Shown here one piece after another: positions 7,839 through 14,185 of a stretch of DNA of 19,734 nucleotides. The notes beneath the pieces were generated by a model, which made no database searches, had not been told where the DNA came from, and worked only from the letters and a program-made list of their open reading frames with translations. Made by a program: the position numbers and the translations under genes. Position 1 is the first letter of the stretch. Every line of letters begins with the position of its first letter. The DNA is from DATBIO01 sp036556965 (GTDB lineage: Bacteria; Acidobacteriota; Vicinamibacteria; Fen-336): contig DATBIO010000318.1 in NCBI GenBank assembly GCA_036556965.1, forward strand, positions 1 to 19,734. The letters run 5' to 3'.

Positions 7839-9377
7839 ATGTACGAGTCCCACTACGGCTTCAGCGAGAAGCCCTTCAACCTCACCCCGGACCCGAAGTA
7901 CCTCTATCCCTCGCCGCGGCACGCCGAGGCCTTCGCCCACCTGGAGTTCGGGCGCCGGGAGCGCGGGGGGTTCATCGTCATCACGGGCGAGGTGGGGACG
8001 GGCAAGACGACCCTGGCCCGTTACTTCCTCTCCAAGCTGGACGCGCGCACGGCCAGCGCCTTCGTGCTCTACCCCGCCCTCACCGCGGCCGAGCTCCTGC
8101 GCTCCACCCTGGACGACCTCCACGTGCCCTTCCAGGGAGCGTCGCTGAAGGACCACGTGGACGCCCTGCACCAGTTCCTGCTCCAGGCGCGGCGCGAGGA
8201 CCGGCAGGTGGTGCTGCTCATCGACGAGGCGCAGGACCTCTCGGCGGAGGTACTGGAGCAGATCCGGCTCATCTCGAACCTGGAGACCGACACCGAGAAG
8301 CTGATCCAGATCGTGCTCATGGGCCAGTCCGAGCTGCACGAGCTCCTGGGGCGCCGGGAGCTGCGGCAGCTCGCGCAGCGGGTCACCGCGCGCTACCACC
8401 TCATGCCCCTGAGCCGCCACGAGACGGAGGACTACGTGCGCCACCGCCTGATGGTGGCGGGCGGGGAGGGCAAGGTGACCTTCAGCGCGGGCGCCCTGTC
8501 CGCCGTCCACGGCCTGTCCGGCGGCGTGCCGCGCCTGATCAACCTCATCTGCGACCGCGCCCTCCTCGCCGGCTACGTGGGAGGCACGCGCGCCATCGAC
8601 GTGGCCATGGTCCGGCGCGCCGCCCACGAGGTCCGCGGCGAGGGCGCGCCGCGCCGGCTCCCCCGCGCGGGCCTCGCCGCCCTGCTGGCCGCGGTGGCGG
8701 TGCTGGGCGTGGCCGGGGTGGTGGCCGCGCGCCGGCCCGCGGCCGAGCCCCTGCCCGCGCCCGCGCCCTCCGTTGCCGCCGCGGCCGTGACGCCGGTGAC
8801 GACACCACCCACGGTGGACCTGCCGCGGCTCGAGCCCTTGGTGCTCGCCCTCGACGGCGAGGGCTCGCGCCGATCCGCCTTCGCCGCCGCCCACGCGCTG
8901 TGGGGCGGGGCGGCGGTGGAGGTGACCCCCCTGCGCACGCACCTGGAGATGGTGAGGCGGCTCGACCTGCCGGCGGTGCTCGAGCTGGTGCACCCCGCGC
9001 GCCGCGACCCCTGCTACGTGGCCCTGGTGGCCATGGACGAGAACGGCGCGCGGCTCTCCGCGGGCGGCACCACGCTGCGCGTGCCCCTCGGCGAGCTGGA
9101 TCGCCTGTGGACGCGCCAGGCCTTCTTCCTCTGGCGGGACTTCGAGTCGCTGTCCGCGGCCGGCCCCGAGCGCTCGGTGGACTTCGCGCGCGCGCACCTG
9201 GCCCGGCTGGGCTACCTGAACGGGGACGGCCCCCTCCCCGACGCGGTGGCGCGATTCCAGCACGACGCCGAGCTGGCCGCCGACGGCATCGTGGGCGCCC
9301 GCACCCTGATGGCCCTCTACAGCCGAAGCGACTATCCCCAGCCGCGCCTCAGCCGGCGCGAGAGGACGGCGTCGTGA
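7839..9377 (+). CDS. ExeA/GspA-like AAA ATPase with transmembrane segment and peptidoglycan-binding domain
   Basis: This 512-residue inner-membrane protein has the domain order of ExeA of the type II secretion system. It starts MYESHYGFSEKPFNLTPDP, the characteristic opening of ExeA-like ATPases. Walker A is GEVGTGKTT at 50-58 and Walker B VVLLIDEAQDL has DEAQ at 129-132. A SGGVPRLINLICDRAL sensor-like motif follows. A single transmembrane helix lies near 277-297, then a Pro/Ala linker. A C39-peptidase-like periplasmic domain spans about 328-438 and a PG_binding_1-type repeat about 450-495 (LGYLNGDGPLPDAVARFQ...DGIVGARTLMAL). ExeA with ExeB remodels peptidoglycan so the secretin can assemble. 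ATG 7839 is chosen because the family's conserved N-terminus starts there. The stop overlaps the GspB-like start by GTGA. No other type II secretion genes are in the window. Confidence 0.92.
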   Translation: MYESHYGFSEKPFNLTPDPKYLYPSPRHAEAFAHLEFGRRERGGFIVITGEVGTGKTTLARYFLSKLDARTASAFVLYPALTAAELLRSTLDDLHVPFQGASLKDHVDALHQFLLQARREDRQVVLLIDEAQDLSAEVLEQIRLISNLETDTEKLIQIVLMGQSELHELLGRRELRQLAQRVTARYHLMPLSRHETEDYVRHRLMVAGGEGKVTFSAGALSAVHGLSGGVPRLINLICDRALLAGYVGGTRAIDVAMVRRAAHEVRGEGAPRRLPRAGLAALLAAVAVLGVAGVVAARRPAAEPLPAPAPSVAAAAVTPVTTPPTVDLPRLEPLVLALDGEGSRRSAFAAAHALWGGAAVEVTPLRTHLEMVRRLDLPAVLELVHPARRDPCYVALVAMDENGARLSAGGTTLRVPLGELDRLWTRQAFFLWRDFESLSAAGPERSVDFARAHLARLGYLNGDGPLPDAVARFQHDAELAADGIVGARTLMALYSRSDYPQPRLSRRERTAS

Positions 9378-9994
9378 GCCTGATCCTGGAGGCCCTGAAG
9401 AAGGTCGAGCGCGAGAAGCAGGCGCGCGAGCAGGGCACGGTGGTGATCGGCGCCACGCCCTGGGCCGCCCCCCAGCGGCGGTGGTGGCCCATGGCCGCGG
9501 CCCTGGTCCTGACCGCGAGCCTGGGGGCGGCGGCGGCCGTGCTGCTGCGGCCCTCGGCCCCGGAGACGCCGGCCGTGCCCGCCGCGAGCGTCCCGCCACC
9601 GCCGCAGGCCGCCGCGGCCGTACCCGTCCCCGCACCGCCGGCGAGCCTGGCCTCGACGCCGCCGATCTCCATGGCCCCGCCCCGTCCCGCCGCGGTGCGG
9701 CCGCCCGCCCCCGCGACGCCGCCGCCTCTCCCCGCGCCGGAGCGCGACGCCGCCGCACCGGAGCCCGCCGCCGCACCGGCAGAGGCGCCCGTGCCCAGGC
9801 CCCCTCCGGCCGTGCCCGAGGCTCCCGCGCTGCGGCTCCAGGCCATCACCGAGCAGGACGGCCAGCCGGTGGCCATGGTGAACGGGCGCCTGGTGCGCGT
9901 GGGCGACGTGGTGAACGGCGCGCGCGTCGTCCGCATCGGCGCCGCCGAGATCGAGGTCGAGATCGATGGCCGGCGCCTGACCGTCGCCTTCTGA
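9374..9994 (+). CDS. GspB/ExeB-like type II secretion assembly protein
   Basis: This 206-residue single-pass inner-membrane protein begins MSLILEALKKVEREKQ, the conserved cytoplasmic motif of GspB-type proteins. A transmembrane helix lies at about 38-58. A long Pro/Ala-rich periplasmic spacer (about 59-152) leads to a compact C-terminal domain (about 153-206: AITEQDGQPVAMVNGRLVRVGD, then IEVEIDGRRLTVAF). That domain matches the T2SSB fold, related to the GspC homology region that touches the secretin. GTG at 9374 overlaps the ExeA stop by 4 nt, and GAGAGGA lies about 8 nt upstream, so the two partners are probably co-translated. In the known ExeA-ExeB complex this protein links ATPase and secretin. 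The low-complexity spacer is longer than needed to cross peptidoglycan and is typical of high-GC genomes. Confidence 0.88.
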   Translation: MSLILEALKKVEREKQAREQGTVVIGATPWAAPQRRWWPMAAALVLTASLGAAAAVLLRPSAPETPAVPAASVPPPPQAAAAVPVPAPPASLASTPPISMAPPRPAAVRPPAPATPPPLPAPERDAAAPEPAAAPAEAPVPRPPPAVPEAPALRLQAITEQDGQPVAMVNGRLVRVGDVVNGARVVRIGAAEIEVEIDGRRLTVAF

Positions 9995-9999
9995 CCACG

Positions 10000-11655
10000 G
10001 TGGTGCGGTGGCCGAGGGGTGAGCTCGTGCTGCTCGGAGCCGGCCTGCTCGCGGGCATCGCCGTGCTCGGCCTCGCCGAAGGCGCGCTCCGCCTGTGGGC
10101 GGTGCCGCGGCCCGAGGGCATCCTGGGCTCGATGCACGTCTATTCCGAGGTCTACGGCTGGGTCCCGCGCAAGGGGCATCGCCAGGTCGTCGACGGCATC
10201 CTGACCACGATCAACGACCGCGGTTACCGCGGCCTTGCCCTGGCCGACGAGAAGGGCCACCGCCTCCGCGTCGTCGTCCTCGGTGATTCCATCGCGTTCG
10301 GCCTGGACATGAACGATGCGGACACGTTCTCCGCCTTGCTGGGCTCGAGCTACCCGGAGCTGGAAGTCGCCAACCTGGCGGTGCCCGGCTACGGGCCGGA
10401 CCAGGAGCTGATGCGGCTCGAGCGGGAGGGACTGGCCCTCCAGCCGGACGTGGTGGTGCTGGCCCTCTGCCTCAGCAACGACCTCGCCGACGCGTCCCTC
10501 CCCGTCTTCCTCTACGACGGCCGGCATCCGAAGCCGTACTTCACGCTGGAGTCGGGCCGGCTGGTCGAGCGGACCGGCCACCTTCGACTCTCCCGGCGCC
10601 AGGCCCTGGGACGGGCGCTGAAGCAGCGCTCGCTGCTCTACGCCGTCCTGGCCGAGAGGCTGTCCCGGGCCAGGCAGGACGAGCGCCCGCACTGGCTCGA
10701 CCGCGCCGTGCAGGCCGTCGCCGATCGCGAGCGCGCGGTGAGCCTGGTGGGGGCGATGCTGGCCCGCATGGCGGAGGCCAGCGCCCGCCGCGGCGCGGTC
10801 TTTGTGGTGGCCGCCTTTCCAGGGCGCTCATCGCCCGCGGAAGGGACGGCCCTCCTCCGCGACCTCGCCGCCGCCTCGCGCCTGCCCAGCGAGACGTTCA
10901 TCGACATGCGGAAGCGCTTCCGCCGGCGCGGCCTGTACTACGGCGACGTCACGGTCGACGACATCGGCCACCTGAACCGGGCCGGGCATCGGGCGGCGGC
11001 GGAGGTCCTGCACGAGACCTTCCTCGAAAGCGGCCTCCTGGAGCTATTCGCCGCGGTGCTGCCGGTAGAAGTCGATGCCCGCGGGCTCGCCCAGCAGCTG
11101 CTTGGCCACGAACACGACCTGGCCGGCGTGGTAGCTCATGTGCTCGGTGACGTGCAGGACCACGCCCAGGCCGGTGGTGTCGTAGCCCTGGACGCGCACC
11201 GCGCGCTCCAGGTCCCGAGGCCCGAGCCCGCGCATCACGCCCTGGACCCGCCCCACGACCTCGGCCAGGCCCGCCAGCAGGTCGTCGCGGGCGGGAGCGG
11301 AGCCGCCCTCCTCCGCGAACTCCGCGCTCCGCCGGCGCGCGTCCGGCTCGCCCGCCAGCGCCGACAGCACCCACTGCCGGAGGTTGCCGGCCAGGTGCAG
11401 GAGCAGGTTGCCCACGCTGTTGCTCCCGCGCGCCGGGCGCCACCACACCTGGCCCTCGTCCAGGCGGGCCACGCAGAAGCGGATCTTCTCCAGGTACTCG
11501 CCCAGGAAGCCCGCGCACATCTCGCCGACGGTGCCCGGAGGGATCACGGGCCCTGGCCGCGGCGTGAGAGCAGCGCGCGCACGCGCTCGACGGGCAGCGC
11601 TTCCGCCGCGCCGAAGACGCTGGTGACGGTGGTGGCCCGCAGCAGCGAGTTGTAG
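10000..11655 (+). CDS. Membrane-anchored SGNH/GDSL hydrolase with abnormal antisense C-terminal extension
   Basis: After a short basic N-terminus and one membrane helix (about 8-27), an SGNH hydrolase domain follows. Block I is VVLGDSIAFG with nucleophile Ser97, the block-III asparagine is in LCLSND (Asn160), and block V is DIGH with Asp321 and His324. The family-like part ends near residue 348 (HETFLESGLLE, base 11043). The frame does not stop there. It runs another 203 codons to 11655, exactly antisense and in codon register to the DinB-like gene and into the peptidase gene; that tail has no protein-like character. A lost stop, frameshift or sequence error is likely. GTG at 10000 was chosen because it is 5 nt after the GspB-like stop and just before the membrane helix; GTG 10003 is equally possible and there is no strong ribosome site. 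It may trim or acylate envelope glycans (inference). Confidence 0.75.
   Translation: MVRWPRGELVLLGAGLLAGIAVLGLAEGALRLWAVPRPEGILGSMHVYSEVYGWVPRKGHRQVVDGILTTINDRGYRGLALADEKGHRLRVVVLGDSIAFGLDMNDADTFSALLGSSYPELEVANLAVPGYGPDQELMRLEREGLALQPDVVVLALCLSNDLADASLPVFLYDGRHPKPYFTLESGRLVERTGHLRLSRRQALGRALKQRSLLYAVLAERLSRARQDERPHWLDRAVQAVADRERAVSLVGAMLARMAEASARRGAVFVVAAFPGRSSPAEGTALLRDLAAASRLPSETFIDMRKRFRRRGLYYGDVTVDDIGHLNRAGHRAAAEVLHETFLESGLLELFAAVLPVEVDARGLAQQLLGHEHDLAGVVAHVLGDVQDHAQAGGVVALDAHRALQVPRPEPAHHALDPPHDLGQARQQVVAGGSGAALLRELRAPPARVRLARQRRQHPLPEVAGQVQEQVAHAVAPARRAPPHLALVQAGHAEADLLQVLAQEARAHLADGARRDHGPWPRRESSARTRSTGSASAAPKTLVTVVARSSEL
11044..11547 (-). CDS. DinB-like (DUF1572-type) four-helix protein
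   Basis: This 167-residue protein has the DinB/YfiT metal-binding four-helix-bundle pattern. The first ligand helix is SNSVGNLLLHLAGNLRQW (His51). The second is VVLHVTEHMSYHAGQV (His136 and His140). The RP.GSNSVGNLLLH...N motif is typical of the DUF1572 branch. Such proteins bind a divalent metal and are often thiol-dependent transferases or stress proteins; the exact reaction is unknown. GTG 11547 is chosen because it overlaps the stop of the upstream peptidase gene by GTGA, implying coupling; ATG 11520 is the alternative and would remove nine residues before the first helix. Its TAG stop lies directly opposite codon 349 of the SGNH frame. Confidence 0.85.
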   Translation of the reverse strand: MIPPGTVGEMCAGFLGEYLEKIRFCVARLDEGQVWWRPARGSNSVGNLLLHLAGNLRQWVLSALAGEPDARRRSAEFAEEGGSAPARDDLLAGLAEVVGRVQGVMRGLGPRDLERAVRVQGYDTTGLGVVLHVTEHMSYHAGQVVFVAKQLLGEPAGIDFYRQHRGE

Positions 11656-12659
11656 ACGGCCTCCTCCGTCGCCTCCAGCGCGGCCTGGAAGAGGGGAGAG
11701 ACCGCCTCCGAGGGCAGGAGCGTCCGGTCCTGGGGGGCGCGCTCGCCCTGCCGCACGCGGAGGCCGGGAGCGGTGCAGAAGGCGATGGCGTAGTCGCCGC
11801 TGCCGTGGTCGTAGGAGGAGCCCGTGCGGGCCAGGCCGAAGACCGCGCGCGCGGCCAGCCGCCTCAGGTCGCGCGCGTCGAGGGGGGCGTCGGTGGCCAC
11901 CACGATCATGCAGGAGCCGCGCTCCTGCGCCTGCGCGGAGAGGGCGCGGCCCACGGGCACCCCGTCCATCACCAGCGCCCCCCCGTAGTTCGACTGCACG
12001 AGCACGCCCACGGTGTAGCCGCCGTGGGTGGCGTCCAGGCGCCGCGAGGAGGTCCCGATGCCGCCCTTCCACCCGAAGCAGCGCGTGCCCGTGCCCGCCC
12101 CCACCGAGCCCTCCTCCACCGGCCCGGGGGCGGCGCGCCGGATGGCCTCGCGGACGTGGGCCACCGTCACGTGGCGCCCGCGGATGTCGTTCAGGCCCCC
12201 GTCGTTGGTCTCTCCCACCACCGCGTTGACGGAGCGCACCTGCTCGTTGCCGGGCTGGGCCAGCGTCTCCTCCACCACCCCCGCGATGCCCTCGGCCACG
12301 CTCAGGGTGTTGGTGAGCACCACCGGCGTCTCCAGGGTGCCCAGCTCCTCCACCTGCGTGGAGCCGGCCAGCTTGCCGAAGGCGTTGCCCACGAAAACCG
12401 CCGCCGGCACCTTCTCCTGGAACACGTTGCCTTCGTGCGGCACCACCGCGGTGACGCCGGTGCGCACGCGGTCGCCCGCCACCAGCGTGACGTGGCCGAC
12501 GCGCACGCCCGCCACGTCGGTGATGGCGTTGAGCGGGCCCGGCGCGTGGAGGCCGGGGGCCAGGCCCAGGTCGCGGGCGCGCGGGCGGGCGGCCTCCGCC
12601 GCGCCGAGGGCGGAGGCGGCGGCCAGGGCCAGCACCGGGGAGACCGGTGGTCGCGCCAC
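11544..12659 (-). CDS. Secreted P1 family peptidase (DmpA-type autoprocessing aminopeptidase)
   Basis: This 371-residue protein has a signal peptide (residues about 1-23, ending GAAEA), then the P1/DmpA fold of Ntn-like self-cleaving aminopeptidases. LNAITDVAGVRVGHVTL (about 43-59) is the conserved entry. VNAVVGETNDGGLND, SVGAGTGTRCFGWKGGIGTSSR and SNYGG (Asn224) build the active site and oxyanion hole. ERGSCMIVVATDAPL gives the Gly248-Ser249 autocleavage site, where Ser249 becomes the N-terminal nucleophile of the small subunit, close to Gly249-Ser250 of DmpA. Expected activity is release of N-terminal D- or L-amino acids or beta-peptides outside the cytoplasm. GTG 12659 shares one base with the TAG of the VWFA gene (TAGTG), so the genes are coupled. 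The longer frame upstream is only antisense-type shadow of the VWFA gene. Confidence 0.92.
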   Translation of the reverse strand: MARPPVSPVLALAAASALGAAEAARPRARDLGLAPGLHAPGPLNAITDVAGVRVGHVTLVAGDRVRTGVTAVVPHEGNVFQEKVPAAVFVGNAFGKLAGSTQVEELGTLETPVVLTNTLSVAEGIAGVVEETLAQPGNEQVRSVNAVVGETNDGGLNDIRGRHVTVAHVREAIRRAAPGPVEEGSVGAGTGTRCFGWKGGIGTSSRRLDATHGGYTVGVLVQSNYGGALVMDGVPVGRALSAQAQERGSCMIVVATDAPLDARDLRRLAARAVFGLARTGSSYDHGSGDYAIAFCTAPGLRVRQGERAPQDRTLLPSEAVSPLFQAALEATEEAVYNSLLRATTVTSVFGAAEALPVERVRALLSRRGQGP

Positions 12660-13732
12660 TAGCGGAGGGCCAGGTAGCCCTTCTTGGTGCGCGCGCTCAG
12701 GCCGCGCACCTTGACCTTCACCGACACCGAGCGGAAGCGGCCGTCGTCGCGGCCCGGGGGGGCGTAGCCGAGCACGTAGTACGTGCGCATCTCCTCGGCC
12801 ACGCGGCTGAGCGCGGGCAGGAGCGAGTTGGCGAAGCGGGAGGTGAAGCCGCCGGTGGCCACGGCCAGGTCCTGCGCGCCGCCGGAACGCTCCCAGGCCA
12901 TCTCGTGGGCCGGCCGCCAGCGCCCGTCCGGCACCAGGCCGTCCTGCCCCACCGCGTCCACGAAGTACACGGCGGTGGCCGCCTGCCGGGCCAGGGTGGC
13001 CACGCGCTCCAGCCGCCGGTCGAGGCCGCCGAGCTGCGGGAAACCGGGCGAGACCAGCACCAGGGCCTTCCGCCCGTCCACGCCCTCCAGCTCGGTGAGG
13101 AGGGCCTCGAGCGTGCCGAGGAGGCCGACGGTCTGCGCGAAGTCGGACAGGAACTGGCCGCTGGTGGCGGCGGACGACGGCTCGCCGCCTTCGGGCGCGC
13201 TCTCCACGCGCTCCGCGATGGGGGGGACGTCCGCGTCTCCGCGCGCCCAGGGCGAGGGCTGCCACCAGAGTCCGCGCGCCGCGGAGAGCAGCCGCTCCCG
13301 GTCCTCGGGCATCTCCCCGTCCCACACCTCGCCCGTGGAGAGGTTGGCCAGGCGCAGCCACTCGCCGGCGTTGGCCTGGCGCAGGTAGCCCGCCACCGAC
13401 TCGCGCGCGCGCCGGAGCTGGCCCATGCTCATGGCCCCCGCGTCCACGAGGAGGAGGATCCTCCGTGCCGGCGCCACCGCCGCCGACCCGTCCTCGGGCC
13501 GCACCACGTCCCCGCGCAGTGCCTCGAAGTAGGTGACGGCGACCGGCCTCCCGTCCTCGCGCACCTCGAAGTCCTCGGGCCGCAGGTCGGGGACGGGCTG
13601 CCCGCGACCGTTCACCACGGAGACGTCGAGGCGGATGAGGCGGGTGCCGGTGCGGAACTCCGGCACCGGCCGCTCGGCCGCCTGGGGCACGCTCACCGAG
13701 GCGGCGAGCACGAAGAGGGCACTGACGGCCAA
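12659..13732 (-). CDS. Secreted VWFA-related (Acidobacterial-type) protein
   Basis: This 357-residue protein has a signal peptide (about 1-18) and then RLDVSVVNGRGQPVPDLRPEDFEVREDGRPV (about 34-64), the beta-sandwich that opens the acidobacterial VWFA family. A von Willebrand A domain follows at about 90-310, and the conserved tail YYVLGYAPPGRDDGRFRSVSV...KKGYLA closes it (about 318-355). The metal-adhesion motif is degenerate: the usual DxSxS is Asp97-Ala-Gly-Ala-Met101, so metal coordination may be lost. The family is abundant and exported in Acidobacteriota, with no defined function. The start is an unusual TTG at 13732. It is supported by a strong GGGGGAGG site 6 nt upstream and by the signal peptide beginning exactly there; no ATG or GTG lies in frame nearby. 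It is followed by the P1 peptidase with one shared base. Confidence 0.88.
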   Translation of the reverse strand: MAVSALFVLAASVSVPQAAERPVPEFRTGTRLIRLDVSVVNGRGQPVPDLRPEDFEVREDGRPVAVTYFEALRGDVVRPEDGSAAVAPARRILLLVDAGAMSMGQLRRARESVAGYLRQANAGEWLRLANLSTGEVWDGEMPEDRERLLSAARGLWWQPSPWARGDADVPPIAERVESAPEGGEPSSAATSGQFLSDFAQTVGLLGTLEALLTELEGVDGRKALVLVSPGFPQLGGLDRRLERVATLARQAATAVYFVDAVGQDGLVPDGRWRPAHEMAWERSGGAQDLAVATGGFTSRFANSLLPALSRVAEEMRTYYVLGYAPPGRDDGRFRSVSVKVKVRGLSARTKKGYLALR

Positions 13733-13738
13733 TCCACA

Positions 13739-13746
13739 CCTCCCCC
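13739..13746 (-). promoter_or_regulatory. Strong ribosome binding site (GGGGGAGG) selecting a TTG start
   Basis: On the minus strand GGGGGAGG is followed by TGTGGA and then TTG (13732), a 6-nt spacer. Two nearby GTG codons (13739, 13737) are out of frame with the VWFA protein. Confidence 0.65.
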
Positions 13747-13767
13747 GGGGCGCCTAAGGATAGCGCT

Positions 13768-13947
13768 TCACGCCCGCGCCGGCGGAAGGGGGAGGGTGTC
13801 GAGCGCGCGCGCGCAGAAGGCGAGGATCTCCGCCTGCTCGTTGGGCGGGGTGTCGATGAACGACGCCCGCTCGAGCGCGCGGCGCAGGAGCCTCAGCTCC
13901 GTGCCGCTCAGCTCCAACCGGATGGTGTCGCCGTCGTGCACTTTCAT
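13768..13947 (-). CDS. Small hypothetical protein (59 aa)
   Basis: ATG at 13947 is preceded by AAAGGAG with a good spacing of about 6-7 nt, stronger than most sites in this window. The protein starts MKVHDGDTIRLELSGTELRLLRR and continues with an amphipathic, Leu/Arg/Glu-rich helix (ALERASFIDTPPNEQAEILAFCARAL). It has no signal peptide or membrane segment. I do not recognise the family. The layout (short beta-hairpin then helices) would suit a small regulatory or adaptor protein, but that is speculation. It ends 35 nt before the VWFA start, so it is probably first in the transcript with the VWFA, peptidase and DinB-like genes. The hairpin repeat array begins 23 nt upstream of its ATG. Confidence 0.65.
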   Translation of the reverse strand: MKVHDGDTIRLELSGTELRLLRRALERASFIDTPPNEQAEILAFCARALDTLPLPPARA

Positions 13948-13970
13948 GCGTTGCTCCTTTCGTTCATCGA

Positions 13971-14175
13971 CCCCCCACCCTATCCCTCCCCACGTAGGGG
14001 GAGGGCAACGCCCATTTCGCGCACTGCCCCGCATCCACTTGCCGCCCCCCACCCTATCCCTCCCCGCGTAGGGGGAGGGCAACGCCCAATTCGCGCACTG
14101 CCCCGCGTCCACCTGCCGCCCCCCACCCTATCCCTCCCCACGTAGGGGGAGGGCAACGCCCATTTCTCGCACTGA
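13971..14175. repeat. Tandem 74-bp hairpin repeats (about 2.8 copies)
   Basis: Three copies start at 13971, 14045 and 14119, an exact 74-bp period. The third stops near 14175, where similarity ends after GCACTG. Each unit opens CCCCCCACCCTATCC and contains CCCTCCCC...GGGGAGGG (8-bp perfect stem, 6-nt loop ACGTAG or GCGTAG), then GGCAACGCCCA and TTCGCGCACTG. Copies differ at only a few bases: A/G in the loop, TTT/ATT, GCG/CTC, and the final linker. The array fills the gap between the PBP stop (14186) and the 59-aa gene start (13947), both on the minus strand. It resembles REP-type palindromic intergenic repeats and may stop or attenuate transcription. It carries no gene of its own. Confidence 0.9.
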
Positions 14176-14185
14176 GGCCGACTCC

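Noticed and set aside
13936..14145. Short protein-like frames across the hairpin array (for example with ALPSPY..GRDRVGGG)
   Set aside because: They repeat with the 74-bp unit and have no conserved gene features; they are translations of the repeat.
13971..14175. Possible CRISPR array
   Set aside because: The whole 74-bp unit is repeated with scattered point changes; there are no variable spacers and no cas genes.
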